Below are positions 1-10,132 of a stretch of 64,000 bases of DNA, piece by piece. Positions within the stretch are counted from its first letter, which is position 1, and every line of letters begins with the position of its first letter. The notes below the pieces were generated by a model, which was not told the DNA's origin, ran no database searches, and saw only the letters and a list, made by a program, of their open reading frames with translations. The stretch is taken from contig NZ_AP023244.1 in NCBI RefSeq assembly GCF_016756495.1, forward strand, positions 124,001 to 188,000. The letters run 5' to 3'. The translations under genes were made by a program, and so were the position numbers. The stretch is from Mesorhizobium sp. 113-3-3 (GTDB lineage Bacteria > Pseudomonadota > Alphaproteobacteria > Rhizobiales > Rhizobiaceae).

Positions 1-1
1 G

Positions 2-40
2 ATCGTCAAGGAATCCGACATTCTCGGGATCATCGCCTGA
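2..40 (+). CDS. groES: GroES co-chaperonin, C-terminal end (partial)
   Basis: Only the last 12 codons and a TGA stop are in the window. They encode a tail ending SDILGIIA, the usual end of rhizobial GroES. The groEL start follows 118 bp downstream on the same strand, the normal groESL arrangement. The identification depends on this short tail plus the neighbour. Confidence 0.85.
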   Translation: MVKESDILGIIA

Positions 41-122
41 CGCCTCACTTCGGTAACCCCAAGAGGTTTCCGAAGGTCGTATGCCATTTTCATCAATTCC
101 GGAACGTGCCGCGCCTGCGTGA

Positions 123-1760
<1,638 letters not shown>

Positions 1761-1782
1761 TCCACCCACATCCCCGGCAACC

Positions 1783-1813
1783 GCACCGCTCGCGCACCTC
1801 GCGCGGGCGGTGC
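1783..1813 (+). other. Strong hairpin downstream of groEL
   Basis: Two 13-base arms (1783-1795 and 1801-1813) pair at 12 of 13 positions around a 5-base loop, starting 23 bases after the groEL stop. No T-run follows, so it is not a classical Rho-independent terminator. It may protect the 3' end of the mRNA or act as a weak terminator. Beyond it, to 2237, open frames exist but none has a convincing ribosome binding site or a recognisable product. Confidence 0.5.
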
Positions 1814-2252
1814 ATGTATGCTGGGGCGCTTTGGATGACGACGACACTATGTCGATTTGCCGGGCATGGGGCAGAGCCCGGCGCAATGGTATAGCCAATA
1901 TGGATGATATGCTGGCAGCAGTGGTCGACGTCATGCAGCGCGAGGTCAAGGACGGCGCTTTCTCATCGCAGGCACTTCGGTTGGGGCGTATCTTGCGCGG
2001 TGTGCTGGCGCGACTTGGCGAGCGGATCGACGGCGTCCTTTTGAGGGCGCTTCTCATCGTCACGGTCATTTGGAGAGAACGGTGAAGATTCCCGAGGGGT
2101 TTGCAGCTGCATCATCGAAAACACGAGACATATGGCGCGACCGAGAACTGTAGTTTGATACAATCTCCAATTGGTAGACTCGGCCGAAGCACCGGCAGTT
2201 AGTTCAGCGTCGGGCCAATAGGAGGGAGAAGGCCGCAATGGGAGGAGCAACG

Positions 2253-2465
2253 ATGTCCGTGCAACAAGAAGACTATCGGACGAACAGAGCCGACTATGCG
2301 ATTGCCGCCAAGCGTGGAGCGGATGGCATTTGCGACGAACTCCTAGCAAGAAAAAAGATGTCGCTGTGGCTAGGAGATCGGCGATCCGCCAAATTGGCCG
2401 CAAACCCGTCGGAAAGCTGGCCAGGACCAAAAACCACACCGCGCGGTTACTATCGCGGCTCCTGA
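2253..2465 (+). CDS. Small hypothetical protein
   Basis: A 70-residue open frame with no recognised domain. The start at 2253 is preceded by GGAGGAGCAACG, a good ribosome binding site at normal spacing. An in-frame ATG at 2238 also has an AGGAGGGAG upstream. The product is hydrophilic with no signal peptide. It lies directly upstream of another small gene in the same direction, so the two may be co-transcribed. Function unknown; coding status rests on the binding site and open frame only. Confidence 0.4.
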   Translation: MSVQQEDYRTNRADYAIAAKRGADGICDELLARKKMSLWLGDRRSAKLAANPSESWPGPKTTPRGYYRGS

Positions 2466-2482
2466 AAGCGCTGGAAGTCACC

Positions 2483-2686
2483 ATGGCTTCGACCACAGCG
2501 TTGATCTGGTATCTGGTGATCGCCGGTCCGCAGGGGGGATTGGTCGTGCTGCCCAGCAGCTTCGACACGCGTGAACAATGCGCTGCCGCCATCACCGAAT
2601 ATCAGAAGCAGCCAACGCCGGCCGGGTGGTCGCTACAGTGCGTGCCGAGCGCATCACCTTTTGGCGACAATGGGTCGGCGGAGTAG
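2483..2686 (+). CDS. Small hypothetical protein with hydrophobic N-terminus
   Basis: A 67-residue product starting MASTTALIWYLVIAG, whose hydrophobic beginning could be a membrane anchor or uncleaved signal. Two Cys residues follow (in REQCAAAI and LQCVPS), compatible with export. GGAAG sits at proper distance from the ATG at 2483. The frame is open upstream to 2330 with a Lys/Arg-rich extension, so a longer start cannot be excluded. It resembles small Rhizobiales hypotheticals by style; no function can be assigned. Confidence 0.5.
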   Translation: MASTTALIWYLVIAGPQGGLVVLPSSFDTREQCAAAITEYQKQPTPAGWSLQCVPSASPFGDNGSAE

Positions 2687-2929
2687 GTCAAGACCTCTTG
2701 GCCGCTTCGTGCGAAAAAAGGCATCATTGAAAGACAAGTTCCGACGATCCGACCTCTGTTAAACGACCTCTTAAAGCCCGCACCAAGGCAGAGAAGCCGG
2801 GGCCGGCCGGGCCTGAACGCCTACGTGCTGTTTCGCTAGCCTCGCATTTTTCCACTTCGGCGTGATCGTCACTGTCGGTCATTGCAGGCGACATTAACCA
2901 CTTGCGCCGACAAGGCGGAGCCAAAACCA

Positions 2930-3163
2930 ATGTGCACGGTTACCTGCATGGAACATTGCCAACACAGATTCTACTGCCACATTGAAGCCGGTGGAACGTG
3001 GGGCGTTTGGGACCGCATCGCCAATAGGCCGGCGAGGTTGGGAGGACGCGATCTCCTCGGTTGCACATTCCAGCGAGCTGAGGTTGCCGAAGGCGTTCTG
3101 AGGCGCATTTACGACAACGGATTGGAAGCGCTCGGTGCTCGCATAGCTGGGATAGCGCTCTAA
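2930..3163 (+). CDS. Small hypothetical Cys/His-containing protein
   Basis: A 77-residue product starting MCTVTCMEHCQHRFYCH, with four Cys and two His in the first 20 residues that could bind a metal. The remainder reads like a compact alpha/beta protein and ends at a clean stop. A GGAG lies about 11 bases before the ATG at 2930; the ATG at 2948 is an alternative start. Function unknown. It stands at the edge of a segment of decayed genes. Confidence 0.45.
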   Translation: MCTVTCMEHCQHRFYCHIEAGGTWGVWDRIANRPARLGGRDLLGCTFQRAEVAEGVLRRIYDNGLEALGARIAGIAL

Positions 3164-3278
3164 CGCTCTCGCTCGGCCTTGCCGTAAGTTGGTTTCCAGT
3201 CGCGGTTCCGCTCCCGCTGCTGGCCTTCGTAATCGCTGGTGGGTGAGTGGCTGGACCGGGTCCGCGAGTTTCAATCCT

Positions 3279-3450
3279 TCAGGCGATAGGCCCGTCGACC
3301 GCTGCGGCCGAGCGCCAGACCAGCCCAGACAAGGGGATGAGGATGATGAGCGTGAGGTAGGCAAGCGAGAAGCCGAGCGTCAATCCGAAACCCGGAATGA
3401 CACTCGGCTGCCTGAACCGCCACCCCGCTGCGCGGGTGCTGTGGTCGTAT
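3279..3450 (-). pseudogene. cysT: Remnant of sulfate permease CysT N-terminus
   Basis: The minus strand just after sbp reads RQPSVIPGFGLTLGFSLAYL and then a hydrophobic segment ending SGLVWRSAA, the N-terminal cytoplasmic stretch and first membrane helix of the CysT subunit of the sulfate/thiosulfate importer. The frame ends at a stop after about 50 residues; full CysT is about 280. The expected ATG position reads as an ATA-like codon, and a one-base shift separates the likely original N-terminus from the homologous part. Position directly after sbp matches the usual sbp-cysT-cysW-cysA order. No cysW or cysA follows. Confidence 0.7.
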
Positions 3451-3469
3451 TGTCCTGATCTAGATTAGC

Positions 3470-4498
3470 TCACTGGGCCGGCTTGTAGATCTGGTCGAAT
3501 ATACCACCATCGCCGAAATGATAAGGCTGCGCTTTCTTCCAGCCGCCGAAAAGTGGATCGTCGATGGTGATCAGCTTGATCGGCGGCAGCTTGGCGAGCT
3601 CCTCGGGCGGAACCAGTTCGGGCTTGGAAGGCCGATAGTGGTTCTTGGCGATGATGGTCTGGCCTTCCTTCGAATAGAGGTAGCTCAGATAGGCCTCGGC
3701 AACCTTGCGTGTGCCCTTGGCGTCGACATTGGCGTCGACCACGGCCACCGGCGGCTCGGCCAGGATCGAGGTCGGCGGATAGACGATGTCGAAATTGTCG
3801 GCGCCAAATTCGTCGAGCGCCAGGTAGGCATCGTTTTCCCAGGCGATCAGCACGTCGCCCAGGCCTTTTTGCGCGAAGGTCACAGTCGAGCCGCGCGCGC
3901 CGGTGTCGAGCACCGGAGCATTGGCGTAGAGCTTGCTGACGAATTCCTTGGTCTTGGCCTCGTCGCCGCCGTCGTTGGCGTTGGCGTAGGCCCAGGCGGC
4001 CAGGTAGTTCCAGCGCGCGCCACCGGAGGTCTTGGGGTTCGGTGTGATCACCTGCACACCATCCTTCACCAGGTCGCCCCAGTCATGGATGCCCTTGGGG
4101 TTGCCCTTGCGCACCAGGAAGATGATGGTCGAGGTGTAGGGCGCTGAATTGTTTTCGAATTTCTTGCGCCAGTCTGGATTGATCTTCTTCGACTTGGACA
4201 CGATGGCGTTGATGTCGCCTTCGAGCGCCAGCGTCACCACATCGGCGTCGAGGCCGTCGATCACGGCGCGAGCCTGGGCGCCCGAGCCGCCATGCGACTG
4301 CTGGATGGTCACGGTCTCGCCGGTCTCAGTCTTCCAGTGCGCGGCGAAGGCCTCGTCATAGGCTTTGTAGAGTTCACGTGTCGGGTCGTAGGACACGTTG
4401 AGAATGGTGGTATCGGCGAACGCGAAACCGAGCGTGCCGAACTGGACAGATGTGGCGACCAGCGCGCCGAGCAGTTTCTTGAAATGAGGTTTGGTCAT
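3470..4498 (-). CDS. sbp: Sulfate ABC transporter substrate-binding protein
   Basis: Periplasmic receptor of the sulfate/thiosulfate ABC importer. The 342-residue product has a signal peptide of about 29 residues ending GFAFA, then the family signature [11 protein letters not shown] and [16 protein letters not shown], which form part of the sulfate site. Length is typical. The ATG at 4498 follows GGAGGCGGAA at good spacing; a start at 4558 would add a non-homologous prefix. The permease gene that should follow is only a remnant, so this binding protein would have to work with a transporter encoded elsewhere or be an orphan. A TCTA-N9-TAGA dyad lies 28 bp upstream. Confidence 0.95.
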   Translation of the reverse strand: MTKPHFKKLLGALVATSVQFGTLGFAFADTTILNVSYDPTRELYKAYDEAFAAHWKTETGETVTIQQSHGGSGAQARAVIDGLDADVVTLALEGDINAIVSKSKKINPDWRKKFENNSAPYTSTIIFLVRKGNPKGIHDWGDLVKDGVQVITPNPKTSGGARWNYLAAWAYANANDGGDEAKTKEFVSKLYANAPVLDTGARGSTVTFAQKGLGDVLIAWENDAYLALDEFGADNFDIVYPPTSILAEPPVAVVDANVDAKGTRKVAEAYLSYLYSKEGQTIIAKNHYRPSKPELVPPEELAKLPPIKLITIDDPLFGGWKKAQPYHFGDGGIFDQIYKPAQ

Positions 4499-4525
4499 TT
4501 CCGCCTCCGTTGATGACGGCCGAAC

Positions 4526-4542
4526 TCTACCGAATTGATAGA
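4526..4542. promoter_or_regulatory. TCTA-N9-TAGA dyad upstream of sbp
   Basis: The half-sites TCTA (4526-4529) and TAGA (4539-4542) are separated by 9 bases. Read on the sbp strand the site begins TCTATCAATT, identical over ten bases to the site upstream of ssuA. Its position 28 bp before the start codon suits an operator overlapping the promoter. The regulator is unknown. Confidence 0.55.
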
Positions 4543-4689
4543 ATTTAGATGCATTCAATGTTGCCTTTTTTGGCCTCCTGGAGCAATTTTTCGCCGATCG
4601 TTATTCCTCTCTGGGAAATGGTTTCCCCATATTAGCAATACCGACTCCGCGCCGGTTCGACGTTATCTAAGCGGGTCGCGCCCGCAGGA

Positions 4690-5240
4690 GATGTCGGCCG
4701 GCGGCTCACCCGGCGGTGCCGGGCAAGTCGAAGCGTTGCTTTGGAAACGGCTCGTCTTCCAGGGTGGAGTGCCACCATTCGCGCGCAATAGCCGGCACCA
4801 TCCGGCTGCCAACTCACGATGCACCGCCGGCCGATGCCGACGGCGGCTTGCCGTTGGCCAGCCAGCGGAAGGGCGCGCGTCCGCCTTGCAGCTGCACCAG
4901 CGGGGGGAGCATCGTCCGAATTGGTGCCGAGATGGACACGCGCGCCGTCGGGCGGAAAGATGATCGTCAGCGCCGGTTTGGTCGCTATCGCCCGCACCAG
5001 ACCGTCGGCGCCGGCACCAAAGCGCGCCAGTGATTACTGGCAACTTGTCGCGTTTGGGACGGCGCACGCCGGTCGACCGTCTCGGCAATGGCACGGTGGT
5101 GAGGCCCGAGCGGACGAAGCCTTCGAACAGGATCGGCGCCGTCGAGACATAACCGGAGAGGCCGGGCACCGCGCCGACGTCGGCGCGGCCCACCAGCGTT
5201 CGAGGGTCAGAAAGCTGCCTTCGAGACGGACAAGGTGCGA
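4690..5240 (-). pseudogene. pbpC: Remnant of penicillin-binding protein 1C (C-terminal region)
   Basis: The minus strand, read with frame changes, gives TLVGRADVGAVPGLSGY, STAPILFEGFVR, FPPDGARVHLG, LQGGRAPFRWLANGKP and QPDGAGY in that order. These match the end of the transpeptidase domain and the C-terminal domain of PBP1C, a bifunctional peptidoglycan synthase. At least two frameshifts break the reading, and the glycosyltransferase and catalytic parts are absent. It ends close to the sbp upstream region and shows that this interval is a scar rather than a functional neighbourhood. Confidence 0.65.
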
Positions 5241-5439
5241 AGAGGCTAACCATTTCTTTACCCCCAGCCCGCATCTTCACCGTGCGCTTTGTACTGAGTG
5301 CGCGTCTCAGGTGACAGGGTGGGGAGAAGTCCCCACCCATCCTGTCTGAACCGAGCACGCCGCCGCCGAGAGTCTTCTACGCCGAAGTCCTGAACTGCGT
5401 GGACTGAGCAAAGCCGCACTCGCGTTCATCCGGAAACGA

Positions 5440-5727
5440 TCGCATTCCACGCGACGATGATCAGGACAAGTCCCCCCAGACATTGAATAGCCTTGTGATC
5501 GCATCCACGAACGACGGAGAGCGTAAAGGCCACCCCCCCAGCATCATCGTCACCGCGAAGGCGACACCTGCCTGCGGGACGCCGCGCATAATAGCGAACG
5601 TCATTACGTACAGTCTCAGTGGGCAGGGGATCAGATCCGCCATGAAGCGGACCATCGAGCCTACACGGCTGCCGTGGCGATCGTGCTCCCCGCGAAAGGC
5701 CTGCCGGAGCATCGGGAGCCCAATCAC
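5440..5727 (-). pseudogene. Remnant of nickel/cobalt exporter (RcnA-like) membrane protein
   Basis: The minus strand reads LIPCPLRLYVMTFAIMRGVP followed by QAGVAFAVTMMLG. This resembles the IPCP-containing helix and the next helix of RcnA/NreB-type Ni/Co efflux proteins. A run of G residues near 5540 marks a frameshift, after which the other frame continues GVAFTLSVV. No intact start or full set of membrane segments remains. The family assignment is from motif memory and is moderate. Confidence 0.45.
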
Positions 5728-6128
5728 GCCAAGCAGGCCCCGGCTTGCGCAAGCGGTTCAGTTGCTTCCAGCGACACGATCCGGTGCCATTCTGGATCGA
5801 TGCGGTGACGAAATATGAGTTGGCTGGAGGAGGGTAGTCCGCCTAGAGGGCTATCTGCGCGCCAACGTTAAATCGTGTGGTGACGCCGCCTGCCGGCGTC
5901 GAGCGGATTTGGGTTGCCTTCTTCTTCAGCGCGTGGATGTCGTCACCAATGTCCTGAAAAGCCGACTGCGTTCACACCCCGACGTGGCACGCCGCCACTC
6001 CTCTCGAGACCGGAGCAGCGCGCTCGCGAGGGTTCTATAATGCAACGCACGAATTTTTGCCCATTTATATGCTTTTTTGGAACTACATTCGTCGCCAAGG
6101 CTGTGAAACAAGATCAAACAGGCAAAAT

Positions 6129-6221
6129 CGTCCGGCGGTTTCCTTCCATTCCCCGGACGGTGTTCCCTCTGAAGGTTTGACCCTTCTTTTGGCCGGGCCG
6201 CATTCGAGCCCGGCCTTTTTT
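6129..6221 (+). ncRNA. Candidate small RNA or leader ending in a terminator
   Basis: Two hairpins lie in tandem in a stretch without a convincing gene. The first has CGTCCGG/CCGGACG arms (6129-6135, 6153-6159) around a pyrimidine-rich loop; the second is the terminator at 6191-6221. No intact gene on the plus strand ends just upstream, so the terminator may belong to an independent short transcript. A TATAAT box at 6036-6041 could be its -10 element, though no good -35 is visible. Confidence 0.3.
6191..6221 (+). terminator. Rho-independent terminator
   Basis: GGCCGGGC (6191-6198) pairs perfectly with GCCCGGCC (6208-6215) and is followed by six T residues, the classical intrinsic terminator layout for plus-strand transcription. 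Confidence 0.75.
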
Positions 6222-6370
6222 GTCCGGGGCTCCTTGTTCGGCGCTGTCTGGAACGCGTTTTCCCTAGGGTCAATCATTCGGAAACAACACGGTTTGCCTT
6301 CGCCGCCGATGTGCACTTTCGCAGCAATCTGCTTTCCGGACAGGCAAAAAATTGGATTGCCGTTCCTTAG

Positions 6371-6387
6371 TCTACAAAAATTATAGA
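6371..6387. promoter_or_regulatory. TCTA-N9-TAGA dyad upstream of the aapJ-like gene
   Basis: TCTA at 6371-6374 and TAGA at 6384-6387 with a 9-base AT-rich spacer, 79 bp before the start codon at 6466. It has the same architecture as the sites before sbp, ssuA and the LysR/binding-protein pair. An operator function is inferred from recurrence. Confidence 0.5.
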
Positions 6388-6465
6388 GTTAACTTCGAGG
6401 CAGTCGAACAGGGCGGGGGACGTCCGCCATCGGCTGACAACGATAAACATCAGGAGTTGACTGAC

Positions 6466-7500
6466 ATGACGATTGCAATGCGGCCTGGCGCCGGTTGGAG
6501 GACGGCACTGGCGACGACGCTGGTGGTGGCGGCAGGACTGTTCTCGACCGCGACCTTTGCCGGCCCGACACTCGACAAGATCAAGGAGCGCGGCTCCATC
6601 AAAGTGGGCGTCGGCACGACACCCGGCTTTTTCTCGCCAGACAGCAACGGTCGCTGGCAAGGTTTCTTCGTCGACTACGGTCGCGCGCTTTCGATCACCG
6701 TCTTCGGTGATCCGGACAAGGTGGAGTTCACCAATTCCTCGCCGCAGCAGCGTCTGCCCGCGCTCCAGGCCGGTGAATTCGACGTGCTGCTGTCAGGCGT
6801 CACCGTGACGATCGCGCGAGCCTTCCAGCTCGGTTTCCATTTTGGCCCGACGGTCTTCTATGACGGTCAGGGCATCCTGGTTCGCAAGGACCTCGGCGTC
6901 ACCAAGGCCGCCGACCTCGATGGCGCCACGATTGGCGTGCAGAGCGGGACGACAGGCGAACTGAACATCGCCGACTTCTTCCGCAAGACCGGCAAGAAGT
7001 TCACGCCGGTGACGATCGAGGACACCGGTCAATTCATCAATGCGCTGGAGACAGGTCGCGTCGACGCCATCACGCAGGATTCGTCCGATCTCGTCGGCAA
7101 GCGCACGCAGCTGAAGAAGCCTGATGACTATATCATCCTGCCCGAGCGACTGTCGAAGGAGCCGCTCGCACCGGCGATCGCCGGCGGCGACGACCGCTGG
7201 CTCGAGATCGTCAACTGGACGGTCAACGCGACCATCCAGGCCGAGGAATGGGGCATCACCAGCAAGAATGTCGACGACTTCCTCGAGTCGCCAGACCCGG
7301 CCATACAGCGCTTTCTCGGCGTCGACCCGTCGCTCGCCCAGGCGATCGGCCTCGATCCGAAATGGGCTTACAACATCATCAAGACCGTCGGCAATTACGG
7401 CGAAATCTATGACCGGAATTTGAAGACGCTCGGCTGGGAGCGTGGCTACAACAGCCTGTGGACCAATGGCGGTCTGCTCTATTCGCCGCCGTTCCGCTAA
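6466..7500 (+). CDS. Amino-acid ABC transporter substrate-binding protein (AapJ-like)
   Basis: Periplasmic receptor of the polar amino-acid (PAAT) family. The 344-residue product has a signal peptide ending FSTATFA, followed by LDKIKERGSIKVGVGTTPGF, the typical first strand of family 3 solute-binding proteins. ADLDGATIGVQSGTTGELN in the middle is the family hinge and ligand region. The ATG at 6466 is preceded by AGGAG; the frame is open to 6352 but lacks a good site. Two permease genes follow in one operon. The distance from amino-acid genes and the shared dyad with sulfur loci leave open a sulfur-containing amino acid as ligand. Confidence 0.85.
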   Translation: MTIAMRPGAGWRTALATTLVVAAGLFSTATFAGPTLDKIKERGSIKVGVGTTPGFFSPDSNGRWQGFFVDYGRALSITVFGDPDKVEFTNSSPQQRLPALQAGEFDVLLSGVTVTIARAFQLGFHFGPTVFYDGQGILVRKDLGVTKAADLDGATIGVQSGTTGELNIADFFRKTGKKFTPVTIEDTGQFINALETGRVDAITQDSSDLVGKRTQLKKPDDYIILPERLSKEPLAPAIAGGDDRWLEIVNWTVNATIQAEEWGITSKNVDDFLESPDPAIQRFLGVDPSLAQAIGLDPKWAYNIIKTVGNYGEIYDRNLKTLGWERGYNSLWTNGGLLYSPPFR

Positions 7501-7513
7501 GAAACTTCATCCC

Positions 7514-8707
7514 ATGTCATTGACTGACGATACCATGCCGGGTCCAGACGGACCCGGCATCTTGCGGAAGATGTCGCTGTGGTGGGGCGACTGGCCGATG
7601 ACGCAGATCGCCGTGATTGCGGCGGTCACAGCCCTGTTCTGGCTGCTCGGCCACAACACAGTCGAGACCATGGCGCGTATCGGCATCACGCCAGGGTTCG
7701 AATTCCTCAGCCGGCCGGCGAATTTCGAGATCGGCGAAGCGCCGATCGCCTTCAAGGCGGGCGATCCCTACGCGCGTGCCATTCTGGCCGGTCTTCTGAA
7801 CACACTGAGGGCGGCCGCACTTGGCTGCGTACTGGCAACGATCCTCGGCGTCATTCTCGGGGTTGCCCGCCTCTCCGGCAATCTGTTGCTTGCAGGGCTG
7901 GTGCGCTGGTACGTCGAGATCATTCGCAACACGCCGCTCTTGCTTCAGCTGTTCTTCTGGATTTCGCTGGCAAAATCGTTTCCGTCGCCACGGCAGGCAC
8001 TCTCGGCCTTCGACAGCTTTTTCCTCACTAACCGTGGCGTTTTCGTTCCTGGGCTCGGCTTCCACAATGTGTCTGCGTCGACGATCTGGCTGCTTGGTAG
8101 CCTGGCCATTGCCTATCTGGCTTTCCTTGTATGGGCGCGACGCAAGGACAGCTTGTCCGGTGGGCGGCTGGTGCTGGCAACTGCAATACTGCTGTGTGGC
8201 ATTGTGCTTGCCTTTCCGCTGACCGGCGCCAGCGCGAGCTGGGAGATACCGGCGCTGGCCGGTTTCAACATCCGTGGCGGCTACAATCTGACACCGGAAT
8301 TTGCGGCCCTGCTGACCGGTCTGGTGGTGAAATTCTCGGCGGCCATTGCGGAGATCGTGCGGGCCGGCATCCAGTCGGTTGACCGCGGCCAATGGGAGGC
8401 GTCGAGGGCGCTCGGTCTGCACGGTGGCCAGATCATGCGCCTCATCGTGCTGCCGCAGGCGCTGCGTGTCATCACGCCGCTGACGACGTCCAGCTATCTC
8501 GACCTGATTAAGGATTCCAGCCTTGCCGTCGCCATCGGCTACCCCGACCTTGTCAGCATCGTCAACACCACAGCCAACACGACCGGTCAGTCGCTGGAAG
8601 CGCTGACGCTGCTGATCGCCATCTACCTAGCCATCAACCTGTCAGTCTCGGCGGCTATGAATGTCTACAACAAGCGTGTCGCTCTCAGGGGAACTGTGCG
8701 GTCATGA
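7514..8707 (+). CDS. Amino-acid ABC transporter permease (AapQ-like)
   Basis: Inner-membrane permease, 397 residues, with several hydrophobic helices and the PAAT permease hallmark EIVRAGIQSVDRGQWEASRA near residue 280, which contacts the ATPase. Like other AapQ/BztB proteins it has a long insertion between early helices, making it larger than the 220-residue HisQ type. It starts 13 bp after the binding-protein stop, and its stop overlaps the next permease start as ATGA. The two permeases should form a heterodimer. Confidence 0.85.
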   Translation: MSLTDDTMPGPDGPGILRKMSLWWGDWPMTQIAVIAAVTALFWLLGHNTVETMARIGITPGFEFLSRPANFEIGEAPIAFKAGDPYARAILAGLLNTLRAAALGCVLATILGVILGVARLSGNLLLAGLVRWYVEIIRNTPLLLQLFFWISLAKSFPSPRQALSAFDSFFLTNRGVFVPGLGFHNVSASTIWLLGSLAIAYLAFLVWARRKDSLSGGRLVLATAILLCGIVLAFPLTGASASWEIPALAGFNIRGGYNLTPEFAALLTGLVVKFSAAIAEIVRAGIQSVDRGQWEASRALGLHGGQIMRLIVLPQALRVITPLTTSSYLDLIKDSSLAVAIGYPDLVSIVNTTANTTGQSLEALTLLIAIYLAINLSVSAAMNVYNKRVALRGTVRS

Positions 8708-9786
8708 GCATTTCCGATACTCTCGAGGCACCAACATGGCGATCGTCGGCGACGCTGCAGACGTTGAAGATCGGGCTTTTCAGCACACCGCTCAACACGG
8801 TCATCACGGTGGTCACGGTGGCGTTGCTTGGCTGGATCGTACCGCCGCTGCTGCGCTGGGGCATCCTCGACGCAACATGGGCGGGAACGTCGGCCGACTG
8901 CGCTGCGGCGTCCGGCGCGTGCTGGGCGTTCGTCGGGGCAAAATTCCGCTTCATCCTGTTCGCCTTTTACCCACCGGGGCTGCAATGGCGTCCACTGATT
9001 GTCATGGTGCTGTTGCTGGGGTCGCTCGTCATCACCGCGCAACCCCGATTCTGGCGCAAGGGATTGCTCGTCGCCTGGATTGTCGTGATCGCCGCTAGCT
9101 GGATCCTGATGTCCGGCACGCTTATCCCTCCAACCGTCCCATCGAACCAGTGGGGTGGACTGGCGGTGACGCTGTTCGTGTGGTCGGTCTGTTTCGGCCT
9201 TGCGACCCCGCTGGCGATCCTGCTGGCGCTGGCGCGGCGCTCCAGAATGGGTGGCCTGCGCACGCTTGCGATTGCCTTCATCGAACTGATGCGTGGCACA
9301 CCGATGGTGGCCATCCTCTATGTGGCGATGCTCATCCTGCCAATGGCCATTCCCAATGGCCAACTGATCGACAAGAATGTCAGGGCGATGATCATGATCA
9401 CGCTGTTCTGGTCAGCCTATGTCGCCGAAGTCATTCGCGCCGGCCTCCAGGCGATCCCGGCGGGCCAGCACGAAGCCGCGACGGCGCTTGGCCTCGGCTA
9501 CTGGCGGACAATGCAGCTCATTGTCCGGCCACAGGCGCTGCGCCTGGTCATTCCCGGCATGGTCAATCTGGCAATCGGCTTCCTGCTGGCGACATCGCTG
9601 CTCGCCGTCATTGGCATTTTCGATCTGCTCAATGCGGCCCGATCGTCGGCGACCGATCCGCGGTGGCTCGGTTACTACGACGAGGCCTATCTGTTCGCCG
9701 CGCTGATCTATTTCGTGCTGTCCTTCGGCGGCTCGCGTTACAGCCTGTGGCTGGAGAAATATCTGCGCCGTTCGGAACGCCATTAG
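8704..9786 (+). CDS. Amino-acid ABC transporter permease (AapM-like)
   Basis: Second inner-membrane permease, 360 residues, with an AapM-like extended N-terminal membrane region and the conserved loop EVIRAGLQAIPAGQHEAATA near residue 245. Translation is probably coupled to the upstream permease through the ATGA overlap. The expected ATP-binding protein (AapP) does not follow; a minus-strand diguanylate cyclase is the next gene. The transporter must borrow an ATPase from another locus or be incomplete. Confidence 0.85.
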   Translation: MSISDTLEAPTWRSSATLQTLKIGLFSTPLNTVITVVTVALLGWIVPPLLRWGILDATWAGTSADCAAASGACWAFVGAKFRFILFAFYPPGLQWRPLIVMVLLLGSLVITAQPRFWRKGLLVAWIVVIAASWILMSGTLIPPTVPSNQWGGLAVTLFVWSVCFGLATPLAILLALARRSRMGGLRTLAIAFIELMRGTPMVAILYVAMLILPMAIPNGQLIDKNVRAMIMITLFWSAYVAEVIRAGLQAIPAGQHEAATALGLGYWRTMQLIVRPQALRLVIPGMVNLAIGFLLATSLLAVIGIFDLLNAARSSATDPRWLGYYDEAYLFAALIYFVLSFGGSRYSLWLEKYLRRSERH

Positions 9787-10132
9787 ATCGGAAGCGAAAA
9801 ACCTAACAGCCGCCGGCATAGACCAAAACAGCTGGGCTGGTGGCAATACCCATTTGACCAGCGATGACGCTACCCCACGACCGATGTTCTTGCGTGCGGA
9901 AAGTTAAGCCGGGTTCGCGGCTACAAAGGGAAACTCCTTTCCAAGCGCAAGAAAAAAGAGAGCAAAATTGTTATCAATAATGATTGCAAAAAGGCTAGCT
10001 TAATCGAGCCGGCACATGTCGTGGGCCGGCCGAAGTCTGGTCTGCCGGGCGTAACCATGCCTTGTGGTCAAGACGAACCAGAATCGGGACCTTCTGGCTG
10101 AGTCGGTGCACGAGGCTGTAGCGGTCCTTTGA
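9787..10132. other. Intergenic region, no gene seen
   Basis: This separates the convergent aapM-like and GGDEF genes. It contains an AT-rich patch (about 9945-10000) and a GC-rich imperfect dyad around 10006-10034. No open frame with a plausible start and no clear intrinsic terminator were found. Confidence 0.5.

Noticed and set aside
6100..6190. A SAM-II or similar riboswitch before the aapJ-like operon
   Set aside because: The sequence has two hairpins but does not match the pseudoknot consensus as I remember it, and a strong terminator separates it from the gene by over 240 bases.
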